In this document: one piece after another, positions 1-7,889 of the stretch
Position numbering within the stretch: position 1 is the first letter of the stretch
Layout: each line of letters begins with the position of its first letter
Origin: a virus
Length of the DNA: 21,243 nt
Direction: 5' to 3' (one strand)
IMG/VR virus record: IMGVR_UViG_3300045611_000186
Location: 1-21,243 of that record
Program-made: the position numbers and the translations under genes
Notes under the pieces: generated by a model
The model's input: the letters and a program-made list of their open reading frames with translations, nothing else
The model's database searches: none
What the model was told of the DNA's origin: nothing

Positions 1-144
1 TATATCGGCAGTTTTTCCTGCAAGGGTTGGTTGTGGTTTATCTAATACAAATCCAGGCGGTAATCCTATATCTTGAATATTTCTTTGTGGCATTTCATCT
101 AAAACAAATCCAGGCGGTAAAGTTATTGTGTCATTGGTTGCCAT
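1..144 (-). CDS. Internal virion-like protein with LPPGFVLD repeats (5' part only)
   Basis: Only the first 48 codons are in the window; the gene runs off the left edge with no stop. The ATG at 144 has a GAGGTGG ribosome binding site a few bases upstream and lies inside the last codons of the preceding gene, a 22-base overlap in another frame. The visible protein has two copies of LPPGFVLD, at residues 9-16 and 28-35. Short proline-glycine repeats of this kind occur, to my knowledge, near the N-terminus of large phage internal virion or ejection proteins. Its position after two other ejection-like genes at the end of the tail module fits that. The full length and any enzymatic domain cannot be seen, so the role is inferred. 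Confidence 0.7.
   Translation of the reverse strand, partial: MATNDTITLPPGFVLDEMPQRNIQDIGLPPGFVLDKPQPTLAGKTADI
40..120 (-). repeat. Two 24-base direct repeats encoding LPPGFVLD
   Basis: On the coding strand the units at 120-97 and 63-40 both encode LPPGFVLD. They share a run of 16 identical bases, TTACCGCCTGGATTTG, and differ only in later positions. More copies may lie beyond the window edge. Confidence 0.7.
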
Positions 145-1217
145 CTTCCACCTCTATAAATTATTTTTTGCCCTGTTTTAGGATTCGTAGCAGTTTGTCC
201 TTCTTGGATATTTGGAGTTTGTATATTTATATTATTTTCTGGTATAACATTTCTTTCTAATGGTTCTGTTTCTTTACTTAAATTTTTCATTTCCTCATCT
301 AAACTTGTAATAGTATCTTCATAACCAGATACATCATAACCAGCTTTACTTAAATTGGTAATGTATCGTTTTATTACACGATTACCTATTTTTCTAACTT
401 CGTTTGTCTTTTTTATAAATACATCATAAGTGTCATTTTCAGTAGGTCTATTTTTAGCAAGTAAAGCTATTTCTTTATCTGAAGCCTGTGCTCCAGTAAC
501 AGCTACTCTATATTGTTGAAAGGCATCTTGAACATTTGCCTTCCAAGCCAGAAAATCCTGTAAATCTTTATTTACATAACTACGAAAAGGACTTCTTAAT
601 GCTCCTTTTCCTGGCCCCATAAATTGAGCAAACTTATCAGTATTAGCAGTTAATTGCTCTAAAGAATTATTAAGCGTATAATAAGCGTTCTCATTTTTAC
701 TGATTTTATCTATCATTGGAGCAATAAGAGTTTTACCTTTTTTAATCCCTGCTTTTTCTCTTTCAAATTCCAATGCTTCTTCTTTTGTAGTAGGTTTCCA
801 TTCCGCTGTTCCAAGTTTCATTTGTTCCCCATACGCTTTTATTATATCTAAAATCCCCATTTCTTTTGCCATCTCAGGAAATTGAATTGATATATTCATA
901 AGTTCATTGATTTTCTCATCTTGAGTTTTTGGAGATTTTATAATAGTCTGAATACCTTTTAAGAATTGTTGTCTTTTATTCCCTTGCTGTATCAATGCTC
1001 CACCTAAAATAAGATTTTGTAATGCTGGGCCTATACGGTTAATCGCAGGTTGCCGTAAAGGGATGTTACTTCCTGCAATATTCATTGTCTGTGGAAGTTG
1101 ATTTTGATTTAGTAATTGCAATAATGTAGCATATTGTGCTAAATCTGTTCTATCAGTTCCAGATAAACCTGTTTTATCACTTCCGAGTAAATCTAAAAGT
1201 CTATTTTTATTAGCCAT
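123..1217 (-). CDS. Probable internal virion (DNA ejection) protein
   Basis: 364 residues, mostly helical and rich in polar residues and Gln/Asn, with no catalytic motif I recognise. The N-terminal 100 residues are Leu/Gln/Asn rich. The C-terminus ends in a segment like ATNPKTGQKIIYRGGRW, a pattern I associate with C-termini of phage virion proteins. The ATG overlaps the upstream stop (TAATG) and is preceded by AGGAGG at about 9 bases, so it is translationally coupled. It sits between another Gln-rich virion-like protein and the LPPGFVLD protein, where podovirus-like phages keep ejection proteins. The functional label comes from position and composition, not from a recognised domain. Confidence 0.55.
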   Translation of the reverse strand: MANKNRLLDLLGSDKTGLSGTDRTDLAQYATLLQLLNQNQLPQTMNIAGSNIPLRQPAINRIGPALQNLILGGALIQQGNKRQQFLKGIQTIIKSPKTQDEKINELMNISIQFPEMAKEMGILDIIKAYGEQMKLGTAEWKPTTKEEALEFEREKAGIKKGKTLIAPMIDKISKNENAYYTLNNSLEQLTANTDKFAQFMGPGKGALRSPFRSYVNKDLQDFLAWKANVQDAFQQYRVAVTGAQASDKEIALLAKNRPTENDTYDVFIKKTNEVRKIGNRVIKRYITNLSKAGYDVSGYEDTITSLDEEMKNLSKETEPLERNVIPENNINIQTPNIQEGQTATNPKTGQKIIYRGGRWQPMTQ

Positions 1218-2422
1218 TAAAATAGTCCTCCTGCTGTGCCACCTGCTATCATTCCTAATGTTGGATATGCCAAACTCTTTGCTAATGAAAGTCCGCCAGT
1301 AGCAGGAGCAAGTAAAATTCCTGCTCCTAATCCTAATAATGACCCTAATCCTGAATAGTCCTTTGCAGCAGTTGCCTGTGCAAGATAAGGTAAGGTTGCT
1401 TGATACTGTTGTAATGCTTGTGCTTGCTGTTGAGCGTTATAATTTGCCATAAGTTGTAGGATATTCTGTCCTGCGGTTGTGCCTTGACCAAGTATATTTT
1501 GAAGCGTAGCAAGTTGAGCTAATGGTATATTTGCCTGTGAAGTAGCTAAATTCTGTAAATTTAGAAGTCTACTGACTAAATCTTGCCCTGTTGCTAAATT
1601 TATATTTACTCCAGCAGTTTGTAAATTCTGTAATGTAGAAAGAGTATTAAGTAAATTCTGCTGTTCCTGTGTAGTTAAACCAGCCCCTGCGGTTTGTATA
1701 TTTTGAACAGTTGTAAGTCTATTAAGTAAATTCTGTATATCACCAGATTTTAAATTCTGTAATGTAGAAAGTTTATTAAGTAATGCCTGCTCTTGCGATT
1801 GTCCTAAACCAATCCCTTGCAATGCAGCCTGAGTTCCAAGTTTTGAATATAAATCAGTTAAAGCCTCTTTATAAACACTTGAACCACCAAGACCTCTACC
1901 TATTAGTGATTGTTCTAAAGAGGGTCTTGTAGTCCTTAATGCTTCCTGTAATAATAAATCTGTCCATTTAGAAGTATCATAGGTAGTTCCTAAAGTCCCT
2001 AATAATGCTTTTTGCATATCAGCTAATTGATTATCTGTTCCTCCAACTAAAGAAAGCAGTTGCCTTTTTAAATCTTCAGTCTGAGTATCTATACCAGTAG
2101 TAGTTTTTATATTAGGCAATATAAGGTTTATTAAATCTTGATACTGTTGATTCATAGCTACTGGTGTAGTTGGTATATTAGTTTCAATCCCTTTCATTAA
2201 ATCTGTAATCTGGGTATCCTGTAATCCAAAACTTTTAAGTAAATCTTTTCGTAGATTTTTTATTATTTCCTGTTCTTCAGCTTCTTGGGGACTCATTTCA
2301 AAAGTAAAGGCCTTATCTTTATAAGTAGCTGAACCCCATGGGGTATAAAATGATGCTGTTTCAGGTTTCTGATATGCTGGTATTGATACTGATGGCGATT
2401 TAGATTTTCCCATTGTTTTCAT
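1217..2422 (-). CDS. Probable internal virion/ejection protein with Leu/Gln repeats
   Basis: 401 residues. Residues 1-60 are charged. The middle carries imperfect repeats of about 18-25 residues built on LLNxLSTLQNLQ, followed by a Gln-rich stretch. The last 45 residues are hydrophobic and Gly/Ala rich and could insert into a membrane. That arrangement suits an injected protein that helps DNA cross the host envelope. Two starts are possible. ATG 2422 has AGGA only 2 bases upstream, while ATG 2413 has the same AGGA at 11 bases; neither is ideal. The gene start overlaps the end of the acetyltransferase gene and its stop overlaps the next start. No catalytic motif is visible, so the role is inferred from context. 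Confidence 0.55.
   Translation of the reverse strand: MKTMGKSKSPSVSIPAYQKPETASFYTPWGSATYKDKAFTFEMSPQEAEEQEIIKNLRKDLLKSFGLQDTQITDLMKGIETNIPTTPVAMNQQYQDLINLILPNIKTTTGIDTQTEDLKRQLLSLVGGTDNQLADMQKALLGTLGTTYDTSKWTDLLLQEALRTTRPSLEQSLIGRGLGGSSVYKEALTDLYSKLGTQAALQGIGLGQSQEQALLNKLSTLQNLKSGDIQNLLNRLTTVQNIQTAGAGLTTQEQQNLLNTLSTLQNLQTAGVNINLATGQDLVSRLLNLQNLATSQANIPLAQLATLQNILGQGTTAGQNILQLMANYNAQQQAQALQQYQATLPYLAQATAAKDYSGLGSLLGLGAGILLAPATGGLSLAKSLAYPTLGMIAGGTAGGLF
1490..1783 (-). repeat. Imperfect tandem repeats coding for LLNxLSTLQNL units
   Basis: Within the 401-residue virion-like gene, about four to five diverged units begin with LLNKLSTLQNL, LLNRLTTVQNI, LLNTLSTLQNL and LVSRLLNLQNL. Spacings run from 18 to 25 residues. 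At DNA level the motif TATTAAGTAAATTCTG or close variants recurs on the plus strand. This looks like internal duplication of a helical unit. Confidence 0.6.
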
Positions 2423-2981
2423 AATCCTTTCTTAAATAACTCAAGATTACCACATCGTGGTATTTGGAATCTATTTTTATGTAATGTCTTAAAACACCTT
2501 CTTCTTTAAATCCGCACTTTTTATCAAGATGTAATGCTAATTTATTATCTTTTATAACATTAGCTTCTACCCTTTCCATATCTTCAAACATTGAAAATAA
2601 CCAATGTATTGCAGTCTTTACTGTATCTTCTGAATAGGTATATTTTTCTTTTCGTAATATTTTATCAAGCCCTCTTATGAAATCTTTATCCATAATCCCA
2701 TTTATACAGCATGCATCTTTTTTAATATCTGAAAAATAAATATATCCAGCTCTACGGGATGCCTTTCCTTCTTTTGTCATAACTGTAAAAATAAGCACCT
2801 GCCCGCCTAATATATTTATAGTCATAAATTTTTTTGCTTCTTCCTCGCTCATTTCCTTTAAGCAATAATTCTGCATATAACCATTTTTATCTTCCCTATG
2901 AAGTTTTATAAAATGGTCTAAATCAACTGGATTAAATTGAAATAATATAACCTTTCGTCCTATAATTGGTTCAATAGTCAT
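2400..2981 (-). CDS. GNAT-family N-acetyltransferase
   Basis: 193 residues with the layout of RimJ/RimL-type GNAT enzymes, which move an acetyl group from acetyl-CoA to an amine. Residues 1-20 resemble the usual first strand (KVILFQFNPVDLDHFIKLH). The C-terminal part has the family pattern of a helix ending in an asparagine-containing turn, then LDKKCGFKEEGVLRHY, close to the common N-x-x-S/A-x-x-x-x-x-K-x-G-F-x-x-E-G motif. The central acetyl-CoA loop (Q/R-x-x-G-x-G/A) is poorly preserved, so activity is uncertain. The start shares ATGA with the tail-fibre stop, so the two are translationally coupled. The substrate is unknown; a virion protein such as the adjacent fibre or ejection proteins is one possibility. 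Confidence 0.75.
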   Translation of the reverse strand: MTIEPIIGRKVILFQFNPVDLDHFIKLHREDKNGYMQNYCLKEMSEEEAKKFMTINILGGQVLIFTVMTKEGKASRRAGYIYFSDIKKDACCINGIMDKDFIRGLDKILRKEKYTYSEDTVKTAIHWLFSMFEDMERVEANVIKDNKLALHLDKKCGFKEEGVLRHYIKIDSKYHDVVILSYLRKDYENNGKI

Positions 2982-4765
2982 TTTAATAAAAGATTTAATT
3001 CTTCCTCTTTTATACCTAATTTATTTAAGATAGTTTCTTTTTTAATTTTATCCTGTGCTTTTTTTGCTTCAAATTCCGCTTCTCTTTGAAGTCGCCTGTT
3101 TTCCTTATCAATCTTATCCTGTTCGGTCATTTTTAATAATCTTCTAACCTGTATATAATCTGGTATAGTTTTTACTAATACTGGTTTTTCATCTGGCGAA
3201 AACTGTCCTGAATGGATTGGCACATAATTATATACTTTACTGAAATCTATCTTATATTCATTATCTACTAATTCCAATACAGATAAGTTCTTTTCTTTGG
3301 CTTCAGTTTGAATTGCTTTTGCTTGGTCTTTTTCTATCAAGATAATATCTTGAGTATTTGAGTTGAAACTCGGAAAAGGATGAGATTGCTTTTCAAAATC
3401 ATTAGAGTTGCCATAAGCTGGATGGTCTGGAGCTCCTGATGTTGATAAAATTTCTTTTGTTTGTTTATCTATAAGAAAAAAGAGCCAGTAATCTTCACCA
3501 GAAGTTGTTATATATCTAAATTGTGCATACATAGTTCCAGAACCACCCTCTCTTCTTAAAGATATGACTGTAATATATGAGGTGCTATTTGAACCCTCCA
3601 CATCATAAACTCCACAAATTCCAACTTCAAGATATTGCCCTGCATCTGAAGATTTTATCTGGGGATAAAAGCAATAAGTTCCTCCAGTAACGGTCAATGT
3701 AGCATTATCTGTTGTAGATACTTCTCCTGTTGCTGTCTTTAACGCTGTAGTGTCTACAGTATTATCTGGTAAATAGGTCGTTCCTGTTAAAGCAGAGGTA
3801 TTGCAAGTTCCAGCACCTGAAAGCGTCCCATCCGCTAAATCATCAAGTTGGGCATCATAGGCTTGGACATCTGAACCTATTGCTACGCCAAGATTAGTGC
3901 GAGCTGCTGCATAATTAGCCGAACCTAAAAAGGTCTGTATATTAGCACTTGGGGTAATACCTGCATAGGTAGTGAGGTCTGCATCATAGGCCTGGACATT
4001 TGAACCTATTGTTACACCAATAGAAGCTCTTAATGTTGCTCCACTTTCAGCTACTGGGTCAGTTGTTCCATCGCCTACTATCATTTCTCCATCTGCTAAA
4101 ACCGCCATAGCTGTTACTGCGTCTGTCCCTGAACCTAAAAGTATTCCACCATCAGTTAAGGTTGTTGCACCACTTCCACCATTTGCTACTGGTAATGTGC
4201 CTGACACACCAGTTGCAAGAGCTACTTGTGCCCACGCAGGATTATTAGAAGTTCCAGTATTAGATAAATACCGAGTTGCATTTGCATCCTTTCCAAGTCT
4301 TGCTAATGTAGCCGCAGCACTCAAATACCATATATCACCTTGTGCAGATGATGCAGGAAAATCCGCTAATATTGACCAATTAGACCCATCATAAGTCTCT
4401 AAAAGATTATTAGTTGAATCATACCATAAGTCCCCTTCTTGTGCAGTTGTCATAGCAGATGTCCCTATATGATTAGCATTTATTCCCACCCATTCATTAT
4501 TACGATACATTTTTAAGATTTTATTAGTAGTATCTACCCAAGTTTGACCTGAGATTGGGGAAGATGGAGCAGAAGCTGCACACAAAACTTTTCTATTTAA
4601 TGCAGTTGTCATTCCATCAAACTCCCCATCTAAATCCCTATCATCTATTGGATTTCCCGCAGTATAATCTGTTAAAGCTGAGAAATATCGTTCATATAAA
4701 GTGCTTGCTTTAGCAACACCTACTAATAATAAAAGTAACCATACTGTTGCAATAATTTTTTTCAT
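2978..4765 (-). CDS. Tail fibre-like protein with N-terminal signal-peptide-like segment
   Basis: 595 residues. Residues about 1-21 (KK, then ATVWLLLLLVGV, then AKA before S) look like a Sec signal peptide, which is unusual for a virion fibre. Residues 70-150 hold repeated short beta modules such as GDLWYDSTNNLLETYDG and GDIWY. The middle has hallmark fibre repeats: GTLPVANGGSGATTL, GATLRASIGV and two copies of IGSxVQAYDAxL. The last 70 residues are highly charged and probably coiled coil. These features fit a trimeric receptor-binding or side fibre. AAGGAG stands 5 bases before the ATG. It lies just downstream of the nozzle-like gene and is coupled to the acetyltransferase. It could instead be a secreted beta-repeat protein, but the VQAYDA repeats and position argue for a fibre. 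Confidence 0.78.
   Translation of the reverse strand: MKKIIATVWLLLLLVGVAKASTLYERYFSALTDYTAGNPIDDRDLDGEFDGMTTALNRKVLCAASAPSSPISGQTWVDTTNKILKMYRNNEWVGINANHIGTSAMTTAQEGDLWYDSTNNLLETYDGSNWSILADFPASSAQGDIWYLSAAATLARLGKDANATRYLSNTGTSNNPAWAQVALATGVSGTLPVANGGSGATTLTDGGILLGSGTDAVTAMAVLADGEMIVGDGTTDPVAESGATLRASIGVTIGSNVQAYDADLTTYAGITPSANIQTFLGSANYAAARTNLGVAIGSDVQAYDAQLDDLADGTLSGAGTCNTSALTGTTYLPDNTVDTTALKTATGEVSTTDNATLTVTGGTYCFYPQIKSSDAGQYLEVGICGVYDVEGSNSTSYITVISLRREGGSGTMYAQFRYITTSGEDYWLFFLIDKQTKEILSTSGAPDHPAYGNSNDFEKQSHPFPSFNSNTQDIILIEKDQAKAIQTEAKEKNLSVLELVDNEYKIDFSKVYNYVPIHSGQFSPDEKPVLVKTIPDYIQVRRLLKMTEQDKIDKENRRLQREAEFEAKKAQDKIKKETILNKLGIKEEELNLLLK
3852..4019 (-). repeat. Pair of 39-base direct repeats in the tail-fibre gene
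   Basis: Plus-strand copies at 3852-3890 and 3981-4019 are 129 bases apart and differ at about 4 positions. They encode the fibre repeat IGSxVQAYDAxL. Duplications like this allow recombination that changes fibre length. Confidence 0.7.
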
Positions 4766-4774
4766 AAAGACTCC

Positions 4775-6295
4775 TTATCTAATTTTTTCACCTTCAAATT
4801 TTACCCGTGCAATTAAATAGGGTATTTCTACACTTGCATCCAATACTGAATGGTATAAATCTATTGCTACTTGTTTACCTCTACCTAATAAATTTGAATT
4901 TAAAAATCGTGTTTGACCTGAAGCCCTATATAAACCTACTCTATATAATGCTACTCTATATAACGCAATATCCGCATCTAAACTTAAAGATGATGTCTTT
5001 GCATCTGAAACTTCTGTTCCTGTCCCATACCAATAATCAAAGTATAAAGAAAAGGATGATGATGATGCCTCATGTGATATAATTCCTTCTAATTGGCGAA
5101 GTGCCTTATTTCTATTAGCATCCTTAAAATATAAAAATGGGAATGAATATTGAAAACTTATAGCTGTGCCATCATCATTTGTCCCTGAATTCATTGTATA
5201 TACATATCCATTTCCACCCACAAGCATTGTCCCATCTATCCTTTCACAAAAAGAATGACAATTATATCCAGACCATACACCGACAATATTTTTAACATCC
5301 AACGAATAAACCAATATTTTATGTCCGCTTGTCAATGGAAGACCAATATATAAATGATTTAATTTATGAGAAAATGCTACTGAGATTAACATTTTATTTG
5401 TCAAACCAGCAATCGTATCTCTATAATAAGGAGCAATATATTTACTCAAATCATCTACATCTAAATCTTGATTAGTTAATGAAGAACGAAAACCATTTAT
5501 GCCTTCTAATGAACATATTGCTAAATCATTTCCTACAACCTGTATTCCATGAGTTGAAACACAATTTAATGGAATAATCTGTTGAAGCGTAAATCCTGTT
5601 GGGTCAGTTCCACAGGTATAAATAATAATATGTTTTTTAAATACAAAACATAAAAATACACTTGAAAATGTAGCAAATCCTATTAAGGTATCTCCAAAAG
5701 GAAGAATTTTTGAAAAATCAAGATTTCCTGCATCACTTGTCGCGCTCCATGAATCTGAGGCATTAGCAGAATCTGTCTTTGAATAATATGCCTTCATAGG
5801 ATTTGCTGCTGAATTAAGCCATACTTTATGTTGATGGACATGGATTGCACTTGCATCCGTAGGCATAGAAGCGTCACTGGATAAATTCGCTACTGCGTAA
5901 GCTGATGTGCATTTACGGGGTGTCCCACCATCAACCATAATTAACTCATTACCAAACATTACAGTTTGCCCTCTATTTCCATCAATCCTTCCAGTATCCA
6001 AATCATCAAAACTATCCGTCCCGTCATATTTAGCCCACCGAGTGCCTTCTCTTATTATTACATCAGTGCCACCAGCATTCCATTTAGCTTCATAGATATA
6101 CTTACAGGCATTAGTAAAATCTACTGTATTAAATTTAGCTATTCCAGCTCGCTGTTTTATAGTTCCAAGTCCAGTCTTAACATCTTTTTTAATATAACCA
6201 TTAGAAATCATCCATGCAAATTCAGGAGACATATTAAGTCTATCTGATAATCTATTCATTCCTCTAAAGTCTTGGTATACAAATGATTTTAACAT
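4775..6295 (-). CDS. Tail nozzle / DNA-stabilisation-like protein (T7 gp12 or P22 gp10 type)
   Basis: 506 residues, beta-rich, with many short strands and recurring blocks that read like propeller blades, for example IREGTRWAKYDG, GNELIMVDGG, VHQHKVWLNSA, GNDLAICSLEG and KLNHLYIGLPL. This pattern is typical of the proteins that close the portal channel and form the tail nozzle in podoviruses. Position supports it: directly after the adaptor-like gene and before the fibre. The ATG shares one base with the upstream TAA (TAATG), suggesting reinitiation. Near residues 440-460 is a short tandem repeat, ALYRVALYRVGLYRA. The assignment rests on fold-like pattern and context rather than a signature motif. 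Confidence 0.65.
   Translation of the reverse strand: MLKSFVYQDFRGMNRLSDRLNMSPEFAWMISNGYIKKDVKTGLGTIKQRAGIAKFNTVDFTNACKYIYEAKWNAGGTDVIIREGTRWAKYDGTDSFDDLDTGRIDGNRGQTVMFGNELIMVDGGTPRKCTSAYAVANLSSDASMPTDASAIHVHQHKVWLNSAANPMKAYYSKTDSANASDSWSATSDAGNLDFSKILPFGDTLIGFATFSSVFLCFVFKKHIIIYTCGTDPTGFTLQQIIPLNCVSTHGIQVVGNDLAICSLEGINGFRSSLTNQDLDVDDLSKYIAPYYRDTIAGLTNKMLISVAFSHKLNHLYIGLPLTSGHKILVYSLDVKNIVGVWSGYNCHSFCERIDGTMLVGGNGYVYTMNSGTNDDGTAISFQYSFPFLYFKDANRNKALRQLEGIISHEASSSSFSLYFDYWYGTGTEVSDAKTSSLSLDADIALYRVALYRVGLYRASGQTRFLNSNLLGRGKQVAIDLYHSVLDASVEIPYLIARVKFEGEKIR
4926..4970 (-). repeat. Three tandem 15-base repeats (LYRxx) in the nozzle-like gene
   Basis: Plus-strand units ctatataaacctact (4926-4940), ctatataatgctact (4941-4955) and ctatataacgcaata (4956-4970) code for LYRVA-LYRVG-LYRAS-like pentapeptides. 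Confidence 0.75.
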
Positions 6296-7002
6296 TAGAA
6301 TATAAATGTAACTCTTGGTTTTAATAAAGGCGAAGAATGTATCCTCTTCATTTTATCTAAACTACCTTCAATATCTTTTCCATCTCCAAATACCTGTATT
6401 TTATAAACTATTGCCTCATCACTACCTAAATAAGTTAAAACCTTTAATGTCGCAAGTGCTACAAGTAAAATCCTATCAAATGGTTCTGGGATTTCACTTG
6501 TTCCTGTTGTTGTTCCCGTAGAATAATATGTCGGATATTTCCAATATCTAAAATCTATATTTTTTCCATTTTGTGTCGTAGTTGCTTGTTTATCAACAAT
6601 AAATTGCCCTATGAATTTAGTAAAATAATCTGGATAACCAGTCATAGCAGTTGTAATACCTTTAGGATATAGGGCATCCCATTCTTGCGGAGTTTTAAAA
6701 ATAAGATTTTTATCACTATCAGATTGTTTAAAACTTTCTCTATCTTCCATCATTAAATCAGAACCAGTTGAAAGAACTGTTATTGTATAAGCATAATTTC
6801 CAGTCGTCATAGGTATAACGCCTATCTTTTCTAAAAAGTCCCAGCGGGTATTCTCATCCATACATATATCTTGTAATGCTTCAGTGAGTTTATTCCACGC
6901 TACAAGTTGTATTCCTGTTAAACCAGTTAAAACTGATACAGTCGGTTCACCAATATTTCTTAAAATTTCATTCATTATCTCAAGTGCTTGAAGTTTAGCC
7001 AT
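6295..7002 (-). CDS. Tail tubular/adaptor-like head-tail connector protein (T7 gp11-like)
   Basis: 235 residues. The N-terminus, ALEIMNEILRNIGEPTVSVL followed by a long helix and DICMDENTRWDFLEK, matches the pattern of podovirus tail tubular protein A: a helix with N..L..IGE.PV..L, a second helix, then W-x-F. These adaptor proteins form the dodecameric ring under the portal and bind the nozzle. The nozzle-like gene follows immediately (TAATG overlap). AGAGG stands 6 bases before the ATG, 2 bases after the upstream stop. No enzymatic motif is expected. Other head-completion families share a similar helical start, so the exact homologue is uncertain. Confidence 0.7.
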   Translation of the reverse strand: MAKLQALEIMNEILRNIGEPTVSVLTGLTGIQLVAWNKLTEALQDICMDENTRWDFLEKIGVIPMTTGNYAYTITVLSTGSDLMMEDRESFKQSDSDKNLIFKTPQEWDALYPKGITTAMTGYPDYFTKFIGQFIVDKQATTTQNGKNIDFRYWKYPTYYSTGTTTGTSEIPEPFDRILLVALATLKVLTYLGSDEAIVYKIQVFGDGKDIEGSLDKMKRIHSSPLLKPRVTFIF

Positions 7003-7004
7003 AT

Positions 7005-7889
7005 TTACCTCTTATGCCCGAAACTCATTAAGATATTATTTTTTTCTTCAAATTGCTTACTCTGTGAATTAGAAATAAGCATTGAAAGAAGTTTTATCTC
7101 ATTACCTATATCTTCCCTCATCTTTTTTATATCATCGGATTTTGCATTTATATCAGATGTTCGCTTTTGAAACTCGTCAATCTTACTTAACAATCCATCA
7201 ATACGAGAGAAAATGTCCTGCATTTTTAAAATCTGCTCTCTTAATCCACTTGTTTTCTGGTCAAACATCCTTGCCAAAGTAGCCTGTGCCTTATTCATCA
7301 TCATTACTAAATTATTAAGGGTAGTTTTCTGTTCTGAAGGAAGGAAGTCTATTTTATTTGTCATATTATTTATATTATTCCCAAATGATGAAAGGGTTGT
7401 TTTAATATCATTCATTACATTATCAGGCACAGATACATTTATAGATAATGCCTTTCTAATATCATCTATCTTTATGCCTTCTTTTTTACTGATACTTATA
7501 ATTATCTCGCCTAATGAATTTATTATGCCTTTTAATTCAGTTATTTTGTCTGTAAGAGTTGCATAAAAATCTGCTTGATTTCTCAATATATTCCAGATAA
7601 GCCGTATATGGTCTGTCTCATCCTGTATTGAGTTTAATTGAGAAAGTGTCTCCTCTACCCCATATCTCGGAGTTCCTTCTCCTGTATCCCAAAGTATAAT
7701 CCCATCAAATCCCTCATCTATCGTAGCGTAAACAGCATAAATTCCTGTTGAAGTGCCGACTTCAAAAATGCCTGTTGTAGCACGAGCCTGTTTTATAGTA
7801 TTATTTTTATTATAAAGTGTATAACCAATTGTTGAAAGTCCTGCTTTAGAAGCACCAAAATTTACTACAAATAATCTACTTGTAGCCAT
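7005..7889 (-). CDS. Virion-associated protein: N-terminal beta domain plus long coiled coil
   Basis: 294 residues. Residues 1-75 form a beta-rich domain (GYTLYNKNNTIKQARATTGIFEVG, then YAVYATIDEGFDGIILWDTG). From about residue 80 to the C-terminus the protein is almost entirely helical with heptad-like Leu/Ile spacing and many KxxI and NNI repeats, so a long coiled coil is likely. The layout suits a neck, whisker or tail-associated structural protein. It lies between the methyltransferase cassette and the adaptor gene and shares TAATG with the upstream stop, with GGAG just before. No family I can name with confidence. Confidence 0.6.
   Translation of the reverse strand: MATSRLFVVNFGASKAGLSTIGYTLYNKNNTIKQARATTGIFEVGTSTGIYAVYATIDEGFDGIILWDTGEGTPRYGVEETLSQLNSIQDETDHIRLIWNILRNQADFYATLTDKITELKGIINSLGEIIISISKKEGIKIDDIRKALSINVSVPDNVMNDIKTTLSSFGNNINNMTNKIDFLPSEQKTTLNNLVMMMNKAQATLARMFDQKTSGLREQILKMQDIFSRIDGLLSKIDEFQKRTSDINAKSDDIKKMREDIGNEIKLLSMLISNSQSKQFEEKNNILMSFGHKR

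Noticed and set aside
1490-1783. Repeat block considered as a CRISPR array
   Set aside because: The repeats are diverged, in frame and of unequal spacing; they are coding repeats of a Leu/Gln-rich protein.
4197-4394. Plus-strand open frames, of which this and those at 7213-7566, 12076-12381 and 12675-12980 are examples
   Set aside because: All lie opposite clear minus-strand genes, have no good ribosome binding site or recognisable motif, and look like shadow frames.
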